DNA of 64,000 nucleotides from Blautia faecicola (GCF_004123145.1 NZ_SDKC01000001.1:688001-752000), one strand, 5' to 3'; shown: positions 8,378 through 18,369, counted from the stretch's first letter. A program made the numbers and translations. The notes: generated from the sequence alone by a model not told the origin.

Positions 8378-9125
8378 ATGAAAAAAATGTTGTTAAATAA
8401 AAAGAATCTGTATATTAAACTTACTGCTGTCCTGATCCTGCTGATCGTGGGGATACTGGGGATTTATACGGCATTTGTTCAGAAAATTGCGACCGGTCAG
8501 TGTTTTAATATTCTGGATGATTCCAGGGAACGGATGGGACAGATGATCGTCAATGAGATGCAAAACGAACAGGATCATCTGGAAGCAGCCTCGTATCTGC
8601 TGAAAAATCTTCTGACGGATTGTGATGCAAACGAGGCAGGGAGAAGGATCTACGTTTGCGGTGACGATACCGTTTGAGATAGCCTCGGAAAAAGAAGGAA
8701 AGGGTGATTCGGAGGAAGAGAAAAAAGAATCACTGAAAGGGATTCATCTGCTACTCGCGGAGGACAATGAGCTGAATGTGGAGGTAGCAAGAGAACTCCT
8801 GGAAGAGCGCGGAGCGGTGGTTTCCACGGCAGCGGATGGTCAGGAGGCAGTCCGGATGTTTGAAGAGAGTCCGGAGGGGACATACGATGTGATCCTGATG
8901 GATGTGATGATGCCGGTAACGGATGGACTGGAAGCCACGCGAAAGATCCGTGCTTCACAGAGAGAAGAGGGAAGAAAGATTCCGATCATTGCCCTGACGG
9001 CAAATGCATTTCGTGAGGATATGGAGTAATGCACCAGAGCGGGTATGGACGCGCATCTGGCAAAACCGATGGAACTGGAAAAGATGATACATACGATTGC
9101 GGAGATGACCCGAAAGAACAGATAG
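8378..9125 (+). pseudogene. Hybrid sensor histidine kinase remnant: internal deletion, frame change and nonsense codon
   Basis: The 5' part codes for an N-terminal membrane helix (about residues 10-33) and a start of an extracellular sensor, with a ribosome site GGGAGG. At about 8640 it jumps, out of frame, into the last strand of a kinase ATPase domain (GEGSTFAVTIPFE) and then a receiver domain with phospho-acceptor ILMDVMMP. The sensor, HisKA and most of HATPase are missing. The receiver frame then meets TAA at 9026-9028 (EDME-stop) and continues in the same frame CTRAGMDAHLAKPMELEK to TAG at 9123, so AAA-to-TAA is the simplest reading. Two separate lesions mean it cannot make a kinase. Confidence 0.85.
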
Positions 9126-9151
9126 ATAAGCAATACGAGGAAGGTAGAAAA

Positions 9152-11800
9152 ATGGACAGCGAAAGAAGAGAAAATCAGGATGCATTTACCTGTTTGATGG
9201 AGCAGGCGGTTGTGCTCGGAAAAAAGAAAGAAAACGGAGACCGGGACTGGGCAGAATCGTTTCAGGAATTTCTGAAACTGATGGCAGACTGTACAGATGC
9301 GGACCGGGTACTGGTATTTCCGATCATCAACGGGGATACCTATGAGAGAAGCTTTGAATACTGGAGGAAAGACCTCTCCTTTCCGGGAACGGATAAGCGG
9401 ATGGTATCGATCCACTGGATCCCGGAGTACCATCAAGCATTTTGTGAGGGACGCACGGTGGTGATCCGTGATATGGAAGAACTCCGGCATGAGGATGCGG
9501 TTATTTACCACCGTTTTCATGTGGAAGGTGTGGAGATGCTGATTGCTTTTCCGCTGATGTACCGGGGAAAACTGTGGGGCTATATCCGGATCGATAATCC
9601 GGAGCTGGAACAGTCGAAACAGCTGCTTTCGGTGCTTCCGATGATGGGAGCGTATCTTGGCAGTATGAATGACGGCAGTCAGATGCGGAATGTGCTGAAC
9701 CGGCATGAATACCTGCTGAGCAAGAACCGGTTCGAACTGGAAAAAGAACGGCAGTTTCTGGATGTTTTGTGCAGAGATTACACATCGGTGTATATCGTGG
9801 ATCTGGAACAGGGATCTGCGGCAATGTTAAAACTGGAAAATACTGCGAATGCGTCACGGATGATTTCCATGCAAAGAAGAAAAAGTCTGGATTATGTCAG
9901 CACGATGAAGGGATATGCGAAAAATTATGTGGGAGAAGAAGATCTGGAGAAGTTTCTGAAAATCATGGATCTGGAAAATCTGAAGCAGGAACTCGCAGAA
10001 AAAGAGCGTATCAATTTCCGTTACCGGAGCATCCCGAATATGCGAGGAGAGCAGTATTTTGAGGTGCAGGTGGTGCGGATCAACGAAGTACAGTTTGATA
10101 ACCGGGTACTGATCGGATTTCATCATATTGATGATATCATTGCAGAGGAAGAGAGAAAGCAGTATGAACTGCAGCAGGCACTGGAGCGCACAGAAGCAAG
10201 TAATGAAGTACTGCTGGCGATCAGTAAAATCTATTACGAGATTCTGCGGATCGATCTGGAAGCGGATACATATGAGCAAATCTATACGGAACGGCAGATT
10301 TATCCGGAAGAAAAAAGAACCGGCTGTGCATCTGCGGATGTGAGATATCTGCATGAGACGTTCGGTGTACCGGAATACCGGGAGCGGATGAGGGAGTTCT
10401 TTGACCTGCATACCCTGGCAGAGCGGCTGGAAAAAGACGAAACTGTGGCGGCGGAATATCTGGCTGTGGACGGAAACTGGCATACGGCGCGTTTTATTGC
10501 CAAGCGGTGGAATAACGAGGGAAAAGTGACCCATGCGTTATATGTGGCAAGGCTGATCAGTGATGAGAAGCGAAGAGAGAAAAACTGGATCGCCATAGCG
10601 GAGGAAGCCAACAAAGCAAATGCTGCGAAGACAGAATTTATCTCGCAGATCGCGCATGACATTCGGACACCGATGAATGCGGTCATGGGATTTACCGAGA
10701 TTATCGGGCAGCATCCGGAAGAGCCGGAGAAAGTTGTCTATGGACTGGAAAAAATCCGGACCGCAGGAAAGTTTTTGCAGGAACTTGTGGACGAAGTGCT
10801 CGATATCACGAGGATTGAAAATGGACGGATGCGGCTCGTACCGGAAGAAGTCAGCCTGGCAAAGATCCTGAGTGAATTTCAGGTTGCCATCGAGCATGTG
10901 AAGATGGGAAGAAAGCTGGACATTTCTTACGCGCAGCACGATATGATACAGGATCGGGTGATCGTGGATGCACTGCGCCTGAAACAAATTTATACCAATA
11001 TTCTGTCCAACGCAGTCAAATACACACCGGATGGCGGAAACGTGGATGTGGAGATTTTTGAGGAAAACCCGGAAGAGGAAAAGAAAATCCGGCTGATCGC
11101 GAAGATCCGGGATAATGGAATCGGAATGTCGGAAGAATACATGGAAGAGATGTATTCCAAATTTACCCGTGCCACAGATACAAGAATCAACAAAGTGCAG
11201 GGGCATGGACTGGGGCTTTCCATCGTGAAAGAACTGGTCGATCTGATGGGCGGCGAGATTCAGGTACGAAGTAAACTTGGAGAGGGGACGTTATTCGAGA
11301 TTTGGATTGACCTGGATTATGTCAATCAAAAAGAAGAGACTTCCGTGGAAGAGAGAAAGGAAGATTATGCAGGTTACTGCAAAGGAATGCATCTTCTGGT
11401 GGCAGAGGATAACGAGCTGAATTATGAGGTCGTATCGGAACTTTTGGACATGTATGAGATCACCTGTGACCGGGCGGATGACGGTTCGGTCTGTGTGGAA
11501 AAATTCTGTGCATCGAAGGAAAACGCGTATGACGCAATCCTGATGGATATGCAGATGCCGGTGATGGACGGCTTACAGGCAACGGCGGCGATCCGCAGGT
11601 TAAATCATCCACAGGCACACCGGATTCCGATCATCGCGATGACGGCAAATGCATTTCGGGATGATATAGAAAAATGTATGGATGCGGGAATGAATCTGCA
11701 TCTGGCAAAGCCTGTCAATATGGAATTGCTTTTGGAGGCTTTGTACCGTCTGAAAAAAGACAACCAGAAAAAAACGGGAAGACAAGAGGAAGAAAAATGA
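9152..11800 (+). CDS. Hybrid sensor histidine kinase with receiver domain
   Basis: An 882-residue cytoplasmic hybrid kinase without clear membrane helices. Order: GAF-like sensor (about residues 20-190), PAS-like middle region (200-480), HisKA with IAHDIRTPMNAVMG (His about 501), HATPase (NAVKYTPDGG, RDNGIGMS, GHGLGLSIVKEL), receiver domain from about 745 with Asp in ILMDMQMPVMDG (about 796) and Lys in LAKPVN. The ATG at 9152 is chosen because GAGGAAGG precedes it; the frame is open farther upstream into the pseudogene. The next gene overlaps it by four bases (ATGA), coupling it to a MATE exporter. No HPt or output domain, so the phosphate target is unknown. Confidence 0.88.
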   Translation: MDSERRENQDAFTCLMEQAVVLGKKKENGDRDWAESFQEFLKLMADCTDADRVLVFPIINGDTYERSFEYWRKDLSFPGTDKRMVSIHWIPEYHQAFCEGRTVVIRDMEELRHEDAVIYHRFHVEGVEMLIAFPLMYRGKLWGYIRIDNPELEQSKQLLSVLPMMGAYLGSMNDGSQMRNVLNRHEYLLSKNRFELEKERQFLDVLCRDYTSVYIVDLEQGSAAMLKLENTANASRMISMQRRKSLDYVSTMKGYAKNYVGEEDLEKFLKIMDLENLKQELAEKERINFRYRSIPNMRGEQYFEVQVVRINEVQFDNRVLIGFHHIDDIIAEEERKQYELQQALERTEASNEVLLAISKIYYEILRIDLEADTYEQIYTERQIYPEEKRTGCASADVRYLHETFGVPEYRERMREFFDLHTLAERLEKDETVAAEYLAVDGNWHTARFIAKRWNNEGKVTHALYVARLISDEKRREKNWIAIAEEANKANAAKTEFISQIAHDIRTPMNAVMGFTEIIGQHPEEPEKVVYGLEKIRTAGKFLQELVDEVLDITRIENGRMRLVPEEVSLAKILSEFQVAIEHVKMGRKLDISYAQHDMIQDRVIVDALRLKQIYTNILSNAVKYTPDGGNVDVEIFEENPEEEKKIRLIAKIRDNGIGMSEEYMEEMYSKFTRATDTRINKVQGHGLGLSIVKELVDLMGGEIQVRSKLGEGTLFEIWIDLDYVNQKEETSVEERKEDYAGYCKGMHLLVAEDNELNYEVVSELLDMYEITCDRADDGSVCVEKFCASKENAYDAILMDMQMPVMDGLQATAAIRRLNHPQAHRIPIIAMTANAFRDDIEKCMDAGMNLHLAKPVNMELLLEALYRLKKDNQKKTGRQEEEK

Positions 11801-13149
11801 GAGAACAACGTGGCTGGGAATTGCGCGGGGAGATCGGGCAGGTATGGAGACTGAGTCTGCCGGCGATCCTTACGCAGATCACAACGATCGCCATGCAGTA
11901 TATTGACTCTGCGATGGTAGGCACGCTGGGGGCAAATGCATCCGCAGCGATCGGTCTGGTGGCGTCAACGACCTGGCTTTTTGGAGGAATTACTTATGCG
12001 ATCTCTGCGGGATTTTCCGTGCAGGTCGCACATCATATCGGAGGAAAAAAAGAGAGAGAGGCAAGACAGGTCGTCTGTCACGGATTGTTGGTTGCCCTGC
12101 TGGTGTCGGGGCTTTTGTGCCTGATCGGACTTTCCATCAGCGGAAAGCTTCCGGTGTGGCTGGGAGGCAATCCGGAGATTCGGAAAGACGCGTCGGCGTA
12201 TTTTATGGTGTACGCGCTGATGGTGCCGTTTTCACAGATCAATTCATTGAATTCTTCGTTCCTGCAATGCAGCGGGGACATGGTGACACCGAGTATCCTG
12301 AATGCGGTCATGTGCGTGCTGGATGTGATTTTCAATGCACTTTTGATCCCGCGGTTCGGTGTTATGGGAGCTGGTATGGGAACGGCACTTGCCTGTGCCT
12401 GCATCAGCCTGACGATGACAGCGCGGTGCTGTATCCACAATGAAAAACTGCATCTGCGAAGAGCGGAAGGGGTTCACTTTGATCCGGAGATTTTAAAGAA
12501 GGCATTCCGCATCGGAACACCGGTGGCAGTGCAGGAGATCGCGATGAACAGTGCGATGGTGGCGGCAACGATGATCATTGCACCGTTGGGAGCCGTCTCG
12601 ATCGCAGCCAATTCGTTCGCAGTGACCGCGGAGAGTCTGTGTTATATGCCGGGATATGGGATCGGATCGGCGGCGACAACGCTGGTTGGAAGAAGTGTGG
12701 GTGCCGGTGAGGCGAAACAGGCAAAACGGTATGGAAATATCTGTACGGCGATGGGGGTATGCTTTATGGCGGCGACCGGAGCGGTCATGATGCTGATCTG
12801 CCCGCTGGTTTTTCGGATGCTGACACCGGATTCGTCGGTACGGTCATTGGCGGCGCAGGTGCTTCGCATCGAACTTCTGGCGGAGCCGCTGTTTGGAGCA
12901 TCGATCGTGGCAGCAGGAGCACTCCGTGGAGCCGGAGATACTTTCGTTCCGAGTCTCATGAATCTGGGAAGCATCTGGATCGTGCGTCTGGGACTTGCAA
13001 TGATTCTGGTAAGACGGCTGGGACTTCACGGCATGTGGATCGCGATGGCAGTGGAACTCTGTGTGAGAGGCTGTCTGATGTTATACAGACAGAGGACGTC
13101 GAAGTATTATAATCTGTATAAAAAGGAAACGGTTGCAGAAAATGCGTAA
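11797..13149 (+). CDS. MATE-family multidrug efflux transporter
   Basis: A 450-residue polytopic membrane protein with about twelve hydrophobic segments in two halves, starting WRLSLPAILTQITTIAMQYID and containing the repeated MATE pattern of ALALIGLxxS-like loops. MATE proteins export cationic compounds in exchange for Na+ or H+. The ATG overlaps the histidine kinase stop (ATGA), so it belongs to the kinase transcription unit. Substrate unknown. A strong terminator lies 90 bases beyond the stop. Confidence 0.9.
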   Translation: MREQRGWELRGEIGQVWRLSLPAILTQITTIAMQYIDSAMVGTLGANASAAIGLVASTTWLFGGITYAISAGFSVQVAHHIGGKKEREARQVVCHGLLVALLVSGLLCLIGLSISGKLPVWLGGNPEIRKDASAYFMVYALMVPFSQINSLNSSFLQCSGDMVTPSILNAVMCVLDVIFNALLIPRFGVMGAGMGTALACACISLTMTARCCIHNEKLHLRRAEGVHFDPEILKKAFRIGTPVAVQEIAMNSAMVAATMIIAPLGAVSIAANSFAVTAESLCYMPGYGIGSAATTLVGRSVGAGEAKQAKRYGNICTAMGVCFMAATGAVMMLICPLVFRMLTPDSSVRSLAAQVLRIELLAEPLFGASIVAAGALRGAGDTFVPSLMNLGSIWIVRLGLAMILVRRLGLHGMWIAMAVELCVRGCLMLYRQRTSKYYNLYKKETVAENA

Positions 13150-13192
13150 ACACGGTTGCAGAAATTGTGGTAAAATTCGAGAATGTTAAAAA

Positions 13193-13236
13193 ATCAAAAT
13201 TGGTCCACTGGATCAATTATTGATATGCAATGCAAC
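13193..13236. repeat. Short palindromic repeat related to 31694-31735
   Basis: ATCAAAATTGGTCCACTGG then ATCAATTATTGATATGC matches the block at 31694-31735 (ATCAAAATTGATCCACCGG, ATCAATTTTGGATATGC). The core AATTGRTCCA-YTGGATCAATT is an inverted repeat. An intergenic repeat of unknown function. Confidence 0.55.
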
Positions 13237-13280
13237 AAAAGCCATATCGTTCTAGGTAAAAAGAACGATATGGCTTTTTG
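13237..13280. terminator. Bidirectional terminator between MATE gene and pgi
   Basis: AAAAGCCATATCGTTCT pairs exactly with AGAACGATATGGCTTTT over an 8-base loop, T-rich on both strands. It serves two convergent genes. Confidence 0.9.
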
Positions 13281-13291
13281 CATCCATTAGA

Positions 13292-14875
13292 TTAGATATT
13301 CAGCATATCACTGAAAACTTTCAGAGCGCCGTCAGTATCATGAGCCAGAACGCGTTTTGCAAGGATCTTACCAAGCTGTACGCCTTCCTGGTCGAAGCTG
13401 TTCAGGTTCCATACGAAGCCCTGGAACATGATCTTGTTTTCAAAGTGAGCTAACAGAGCACCCAGAGATGCAGGTGTCAGTTTGTCTCCAACGATGATGC
13501 TGGAAGGACGTTTTCCTTTGAAGTTCTTGTTCAGGTTTTCGTCTTCTTTACCGCAGGCAAATGCTACGATCTGTGCAGCTACGTTTGCACACAGTTTCTG
13601 CTGGCTGGTGCTGTTTTCGATATCAACATCTACGCCCAGCTGGCTGTTTTTGAATCCGATGAACTGCAGCGGAACGATATCAGTTCCCTGATGCAGTAAC
13701 TGATAGAAAGAGTGCTGTCCGTTGGTTCCTGGTTCTCCGAAGATCACCGGTCCGGTTACATAATCTACCGGTTCACCGAAACGGTTGACAGATTTTCCGT
13801 TGGATTCCATATCACACTGCTGCAGATGTGCCGGGAAACGGCTCAGTGCCTGAGAGTATGGCAGAACTGCTGTGGAAGGATATCCCTGTACATTTCTTTC
13901 GTATACGCCGATCAGAGCATCCAGCATATCCGGGTTCTTTAACAGATCACGGTTGGTAGCCAGTTTGTCTTCTGCTGCGGCACCGTCGAGAAGTTCTGCG
14001 AAAACTTCCGGTCCGAAAGCCAGAGAAAGGATCGCGCCACCTACACCGGATACGGAAGAGTAACGTCCGCCGATGTAATCATCCATGAAGATTGCGGTCA
14101 GGTATTCATCGCTCTTAGCCAGCGGAGAAGTCTCACTGGTAACTGCCAGCATATGTTTGGAAGGATTCAGACCTGCTTTTGTCAGAGCATCTTTAACAAA
14201 TGCTTCGTTGGTCAGAGTTTCCAGAGTCGTACCGGATTTGGATACAACGATAAACAGAGCGTGTGCCAGATCTACAGATGCCAAAACAGCAGCTGCATCA
14301 TCCGGATCTACGTTGCTGATGAATTTTGCTTCCATTTTGAAGGTGTTGTTGGCTTTTGCCCAGTTTTCCAGTGCGATATATAAAGCACGAGGACCCAGGT
14401 CACTTCCGCCGATACCGATCTGTACAACGGTTGTGAATTTTTCACCGGCTTCGTTTACGATTTCACCGGCATGTACTTTGTTTGCAAAATCAGCAGCTTT
14501 TTTCTGCTGTGCCACATAGAATTCACGTTTGTCCACGCCGTCAACAACGACAGGATTACCCAGCTGTGTACGAGCCAGGTGATGCAGAACCATACGGTTT
14601 TCACCGGTGTTGATCACAGCACCATTGTACAGTTCTTTGAATTTATCAATTAACTGTGCTTCGCCTGCCAGTTCAGCCAGAGCTGCGAGAACAGTTTCAT
14701 CCACTTCTTTTGCTGCGTAATTGTACTGTAAACCTGCAGCCATTGGAGTGCTGTAGTTCTTTACACGTTCGCCACCCTGTTCTCCGGACATTGCAGCGGC
14801 AATATCCACATGATTTTTCAATCCGGAAAGTTTTTTATAAGATGAAAGGGTGTCCAGATTTTTCCATGTTGCCAT
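13292..14875 (-). CDS. pgi: Glucose-6-phosphate isomerase
   Basis: A 527-residue cytosolic enzyme that interconverts glucose-6-phosphate and fructose-6-phosphate in glycolysis. The phosphate-binding regions are visible as IGIGGSDLGPRALYIAL (about residues 152-168) and VVSKSGTTLETLTNE (about 210-224), with the C-terminal active-site segment around NSFDQEGVQLGK. The ATG is preceded by AAAGGAGGAAT. It stands alone between a shared terminator and a divergent dehydratase gene. Codon use is strongly biased, as expected for a highly expressed gene. Confidence 0.95.
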   Translation of the reverse strand: MATWKNLDTLSSYKKLSGLKNHVDIAAAMSGEQGGERVKNYSTPMAAGLQYNYAAKEVDETVLAALAELAGEAQLIDKFKELYNGAVINTGENRMVLHHLARTQLGNPVVVDGVDKREFYVAQQKKAADFANKVHAGEIVNEAGEKFTTVVQIGIGGSDLGPRALYIALENWAKANNTFKMEAKFISNVDPDDAAAVLASVDLAHALFIVVSKSGTTLETLTNEAFVKDALTKAGLNPSKHMLAVTSETSPLAKSDEYLTAIFMDDYIGGRYSSVSGVGGAILSLAFGPEVFAELLDGAAAEDKLATNRDLLKNPDMLDALIGVYERNVQGYPSTAVLPYSQALSRFPAHLQQCDMESNGKSVNRFGEPVDYVTGPVIFGEPGTNGQHSFYQLLHQGTDIVPLQFIGFKNSQLGVDVDIENSTSQQKLCANVAAQIVAFACGKEDENLNKNFKGKRPSSIIVGDKLTPASLGALLAHFENKIMFQGFVWNLNSFDQEGVQLGKILAKRVLAHDTDGALKVFSDMLNI

Positions 14876-15096
14876 AATATATTCCTCCTTTTATAGGTGT
14901 ATAATCACCATCGCCATTAGTCATTATACTGAAAAAAAACGTCGATTTCAATGGATTGATGGATTTATCGGTAAAAATGTCGAATTTGCAAAAAGTCGTT
15001 ATGTATTTTGCACAGGGTATATTGATTTTATGTGAAAAGTAGTTCAAAATAGAGGAAAGTATGACGAATCTTATGGGAAAATATGGGAGGAAAAGA

Positions 15097-16839
15097 ATGG
15101 AACTGATCAGTCAGAAAATGAGAAAATTAGCGCCGGAACTGGATCCGCTGCGGATCGGAACCGGCTGGAAAAAAGAAGATTTGGACAAAGTACAGGTTAT
15201 GGTGGAGAGCACCTACGGAGACAGTCATCCGGGAAGCGGACACCTGAATCTGCTGGTGGAAGAGGTAAGAAAAGGAATCGCAGAAGAAGGAGGTTATGGC
15301 GCGCGGTATTTCTGCACGGATATCTGTGACGGAGAGAGCCAGGGAACGGACGGAATCAATTACAGCCTGGCAAGCCGGGAAATGATCGCAAATATGATCG
15401 AGATCCATGCCAATGCAACTCCATTCGATGCTGGGGTGTATCTGTCAAGCTGTGATAAAGGTGTTCCGGGAAATCTGATCGGTATGATGCGGGTGGATAT
15501 CCCGTCTGTCTTTGTTCCGGGTGGAACGATGAACGCAGGACCGGATATGCTGACGCTCGAACAGCTCGGCATGTACAGTGCCCGATATGAGCGCGGGGAG
15601 ATCGATGAAGCAATGCTGGACTGGGCAAAATGCAACGCCTGTCCGAGCTGCGGCGCCTGCTCCTTTATCGGAACCGCATCCACGATGCAGATCATGGCGG
15701 AAGCACTGGGACTGGCACTTCCGGGAAGTGCCCTGATGCCGTCCACCAGCCCGGATCTTCTGGCATTTGCCCGAGAAGCCGGCAGACAGGCGGTACGTCT
15801 GGCAAAGATGGAGAATATGAAACCATCGGATATCGTAACAATCAAAAGCTTTGAAAATGCGATTCTTGTCCACGCGGCAATCTCCGGAAGCACGAACTGT
15901 CTGCTGCATCTTCCGGCGATCGCCCATGAACTGGGCATCGAGATCACCGGTGAGACCTTTGACCGGCTACACCGGAACGCCCGGTATCTTCTGGATGTCC
16001 GTCCGGCAGGCAGGTGGCCGGCAGAATGTTTCTACTATGCGGGAGGCGTGCCGGCGATCATGGAAGAGATCCGGGAACATCTGCATCTGGATGTGATGAC
16101 CGTCACAGGAAAGACAATGGGAGAAAATCTGGACGAATTGAAACACAATGGTTTTTATGAAAAATGCGACCGCTGGCTGCAGGAATTCAATCAGCGTTAC
16201 CAGATCAACCTGAAAAAAGAAGATATCATCCGCCCATACGCGGATGCGATCGGAACGGACGGAAGCATCGCCATCTTAAAAGGCAATCTGGCACCGGAGG
16301 GCGCGGTGATCAAACACACCGCCTGCCCAAAAGAAATGTTCCGGTCTGTGCTGTGGGCGCGTCCGTTTGACAGCGAGGAGGAATGTCTGGATGCGGTGCT
16401 GAAGCATAAAGTCCGGAAAGGCGATGCGGTATTTATCCGCTACGAAGGACCGAAGGGCAGCGGCATGCCGGAGATGTTCTATACTTCTGAGGCGATTAGC
16501 AGCGACAAAGAACTGGGAAAAAGCATTGCACTGATCACTGACGGAAGATTTTCCGGCGCATCCACCGGACCGGTCATCGGACATTGCAGTCCGGAAGCGG
16601 TAGACGGCGGTCCGATTGCCCTGGTGGAAGAGGGAGATCTGATCGAGATCGATGTGTTTGAGCGAAAGTTAAATATCATTGGTGTGGCAGGTGAGCGAAA
16701 GACACCGGAAGAAATCGATGCGATTTTAACAGAACGAAAGGCCGCCTGGAAGCCACGGGAACCGAAATACAAAAAAGGCGTCCTGAAACTGTTCAGCCAG
16801 CATGCCGCAAGCCCGATGAAAGGGGCATATCTCGAATAA
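15097..16839 (+). CDS. IlvD/Edd-family dehydratase (dihydroxy-acid or sugar-acid dehydratase)
   Basis: A 580-residue iron-sulfur dehydratase. Visible are LSSCDKGVPGN (first cluster Cys, about residue 119) and CNACPSCGACSFIGTASTM (about 180-198), TDICDGESQGTDGINYSL, and the C-terminal TDGRFSGASTGPVIGH. The family includes IlvD (valine/isoleucine synthesis) and sugar-acid dehydratases such as Edd and xylonate or arabonate dehydratases. No ilv genes are nearby and the second cysteine block is unusually Cys-rich, so the substrate is left open. The ATG at 15097 follows GGGAGG by six bases and matches family N-termini; an in-frame ATG at 15061 is less likely. A MATE gene follows after 42 bases. Confidence 0.85.
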   Translation: MELISQKMRKLAPELDPLRIGTGWKKEDLDKVQVMVESTYGDSHPGSGHLNLLVEEVRKGIAEEGGYGARYFCTDICDGESQGTDGINYSLASREMIANMIEIHANATPFDAGVYLSSCDKGVPGNLIGMMRVDIPSVFVPGGTMNAGPDMLTLEQLGMYSARYERGEIDEAMLDWAKCNACPSCGACSFIGTASTMQIMAEALGLALPGSALMPSTSPDLLAFAREAGRQAVRLAKMENMKPSDIVTIKSFENAILVHAAISGSTNCLLHLPAIAHELGIEITGETFDRLHRNARYLLDVRPAGRWPAECFYYAGGVPAIMEEIREHLHLDVMTVTGKTMGENLDELKHNGFYEKCDRWLQEFNQRYQINLKKEDIIRPYADAIGTDGSIAILKGNLAPEGAVIKHTACPKEMFRSVLWARPFDSEEECLDAVLKHKVRKGDAVFIRYEGPKGSGMPEMFYTSEAISSDKELGKSIALITDGRFSGASTGPVIGHCSPEAVDGGPIALVEEGDLIEIDVFERKLNIIGVAGERKTPEEIDAILTERKAAWKPREPKYKKGVLKLFSQHAASPMKGAYLE

Positions 16840-16881
16840 CGGGAAAATCAGACTAAAATTTATGTGACAGGAGAGAAAACT

Positions 16882-18246
16882 TTGAAAAATAACAAATATG
16901 AGATCGACATGTGCAACGGGTCGATCATGGACAAACTGATATCCTTTGCATTACCATTGATGCTCTCGGGCATCTTACAGCTGATGTTCAATGCGGTGGA
17001 TATCGTAGTGGTGGGAAGATTCAGCGGCAGTCAGGCACTGGCAGCTGTCGGCTCCACGACGGCACTCATCAATGTATTTACCAACCTGTTTATCGGAATC
17101 TCGCTGGGAACCAACGTCCTGGCAGCCAGATTCTACGGAGCAGGAAAATCAAAAGAAATGTCAGAAACCGTCCATACATCCATCACGCTGGCACTGATCA
17201 CCGGTGTGGCGATGGCAGTGATCGGCCTGCTCTTTTCCCGCTGGTCCCTGGAAATCATGGGAACCCCGGACGATGTGATCGCACAGGCAACCTTATACAT
17301 GAAAATTTATTTTCTGGGCATGCCATTTTTCATGCTGTATAACTACGGAGCCGCCATCCTGCGAGCCGTAGGAGATACCAAACGCCCGTTGTTCTACCTG
17401 ATCATCTCAGGTGTGATCAACGCCATCCTGAATATGATCCTTGTCATCGTATTTCACATGGCAGTGGAAGGTGTCGCTATCGCGACGGTCATCTCCCAGC
17501 TGATCTCGTGCGTCCTGGTACTTCGGTGCCTGTACCGGTCAGAGGGAAGTTACCAGCTGCGATTCTCCAAACTGACCATGAAAAAAGCCTACCTGATGCA
17601 GATCTTCCAGGTAGGCGTCCCTGCAGGTATCCAGAGCACAGTCATTAACTTCTCAAATGCTCTGCTGCAGTCCTCGGTAAACTCCTTCGGTTCCGTAGCC
17701 ATGGCAGGATACACGGCAGCCAACAACATCCTCGGCTTCCTCTACGTATCCATCAACGCCGTAACCCAGGCATGCATGAGCTTCACCAGCCAGAACTACG
17801 GCGTGGGAAAATACAAACGAATGGACAAAGTCCTGATCGACTGCCTGATCCTCTCGGTGATCGTTGGAGGCGTCCTCGGCTGCGGAGCTTACTTCTGCGG
17901 CTCCCCGATCCTCTCCATCTACACCGAAGACCCCGAAGTTATCAAAGCCGGCCTCGAGATCCTGTCCATCACAACCGTCCCCTACTTCCTCTGCGGAATC
18001 ATGGATCTCTTCCCCGGCGCCCTGCGAGGCATGGGCTCCTCCACCGTCCCCATGATCCTCTCCGTAATCGGAACCGTAGGCACCAGAATCCTGTGGATCT
18101 TCGGAATTTTCCCGGATCACAGAACCCTCTACGTCCTCTTTATTTCTTACCCTGGCTCCTGGATCATCACCATCATCATGCAGGTGATCTGCTACTACTT
18201 CGTAAGAAAAAAGACCTACGCCAAAGCAGCCACCAAGGCGGTGTAG
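16882..18246 (+). CDS. MATE-family efflux transporter (second)
   Basis: A 454-residue transporter with about twelve membrane segments, starting IMDKLISFALPLMLSGILQ and VDIVVVGRFSGSQALAAVGS, the DinF/NorM-like MATE N-terminus. The start is taken as TTG at 16882, seven bases after GGAGAG; a GTG at 16864 is the other option. It follows the dehydratase gene by 42 bases and may be co-transcribed. From about 17640 to the end, third codon positions become strongly C-rich compared with the first half, so the two halves differ in composition. Substrate unknown; only about family-level similarity to the MATE at 11797. Confidence 0.88.
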   Translation: MKNNKYEIDMCNGSIMDKLISFALPLMLSGILQLMFNAVDIVVVGRFSGSQALAAVGSTTALINVFTNLFIGISLGTNVLAARFYGAGKSKEMSETVHTSITLALITGVAMAVIGLLFSRWSLEIMGTPDDVIAQATLYMKIYFLGMPFFMLYNYGAAILRAVGDTKRPLFYLIISGVINAILNMILVIVFHMAVEGVAIATVISQLISCVLVLRCLYRSEGSYQLRFSKLTMKKAYLMQIFQVGVPAGIQSTVINFSNALLQSSVNSFGSVAMAGYTAANNILGFLYVSINAVTQACMSFTSQNYGVGKYKRMDKVLIDCLILSVIVGGVLGCGAYFCGSPILSIYTEDPEVIKAGLEILSITTVPYFLCGIMDLFPGALRGMGSSTVPMILSVIGTVGTRILWIFGIFPDHRTLYVLFISYPGSWIITIIMQVICYYFVRKKTYAKAATKAV

Positions 18247-18263
18247 GAAGATCCAACCACCAA

Positions 18264-18369
18264 AAACGGAGCCACTGCCCGGGAGGGACAGACAGCCTTT
18301 TGCTGGCGTATTTAGCTCATCGTTGCGTTGCCAGCGGTTGTCTGTTCCTCCCGGGCAGCGGCTCCGTTT
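18264..18369. other. Large imperfect palindrome between convergent genes
   Basis: AAACGGAGCCACTGCCCGGG and AGGGACAGACAGCC on the left pair with GGTTGTCTGTTCCTCCCGGG and CAGCGGCTCCGTTT on the right; inside, GCTGGC pairs with GCCAGC. The 106-base hairpin has about 40 paired positions. No T run follows, so it is not a classical terminator, though its place between convergent genes suggests that role or a repeat origin. Confidence 0.65.

Noticed and set aside
9029-9151. Upstream extension of the intact hybrid kinase into the pseudogene
   Set aside because: The frame is open but covers the out-of-frame end of the receiver remnant, and the ribosome site is at 9152.
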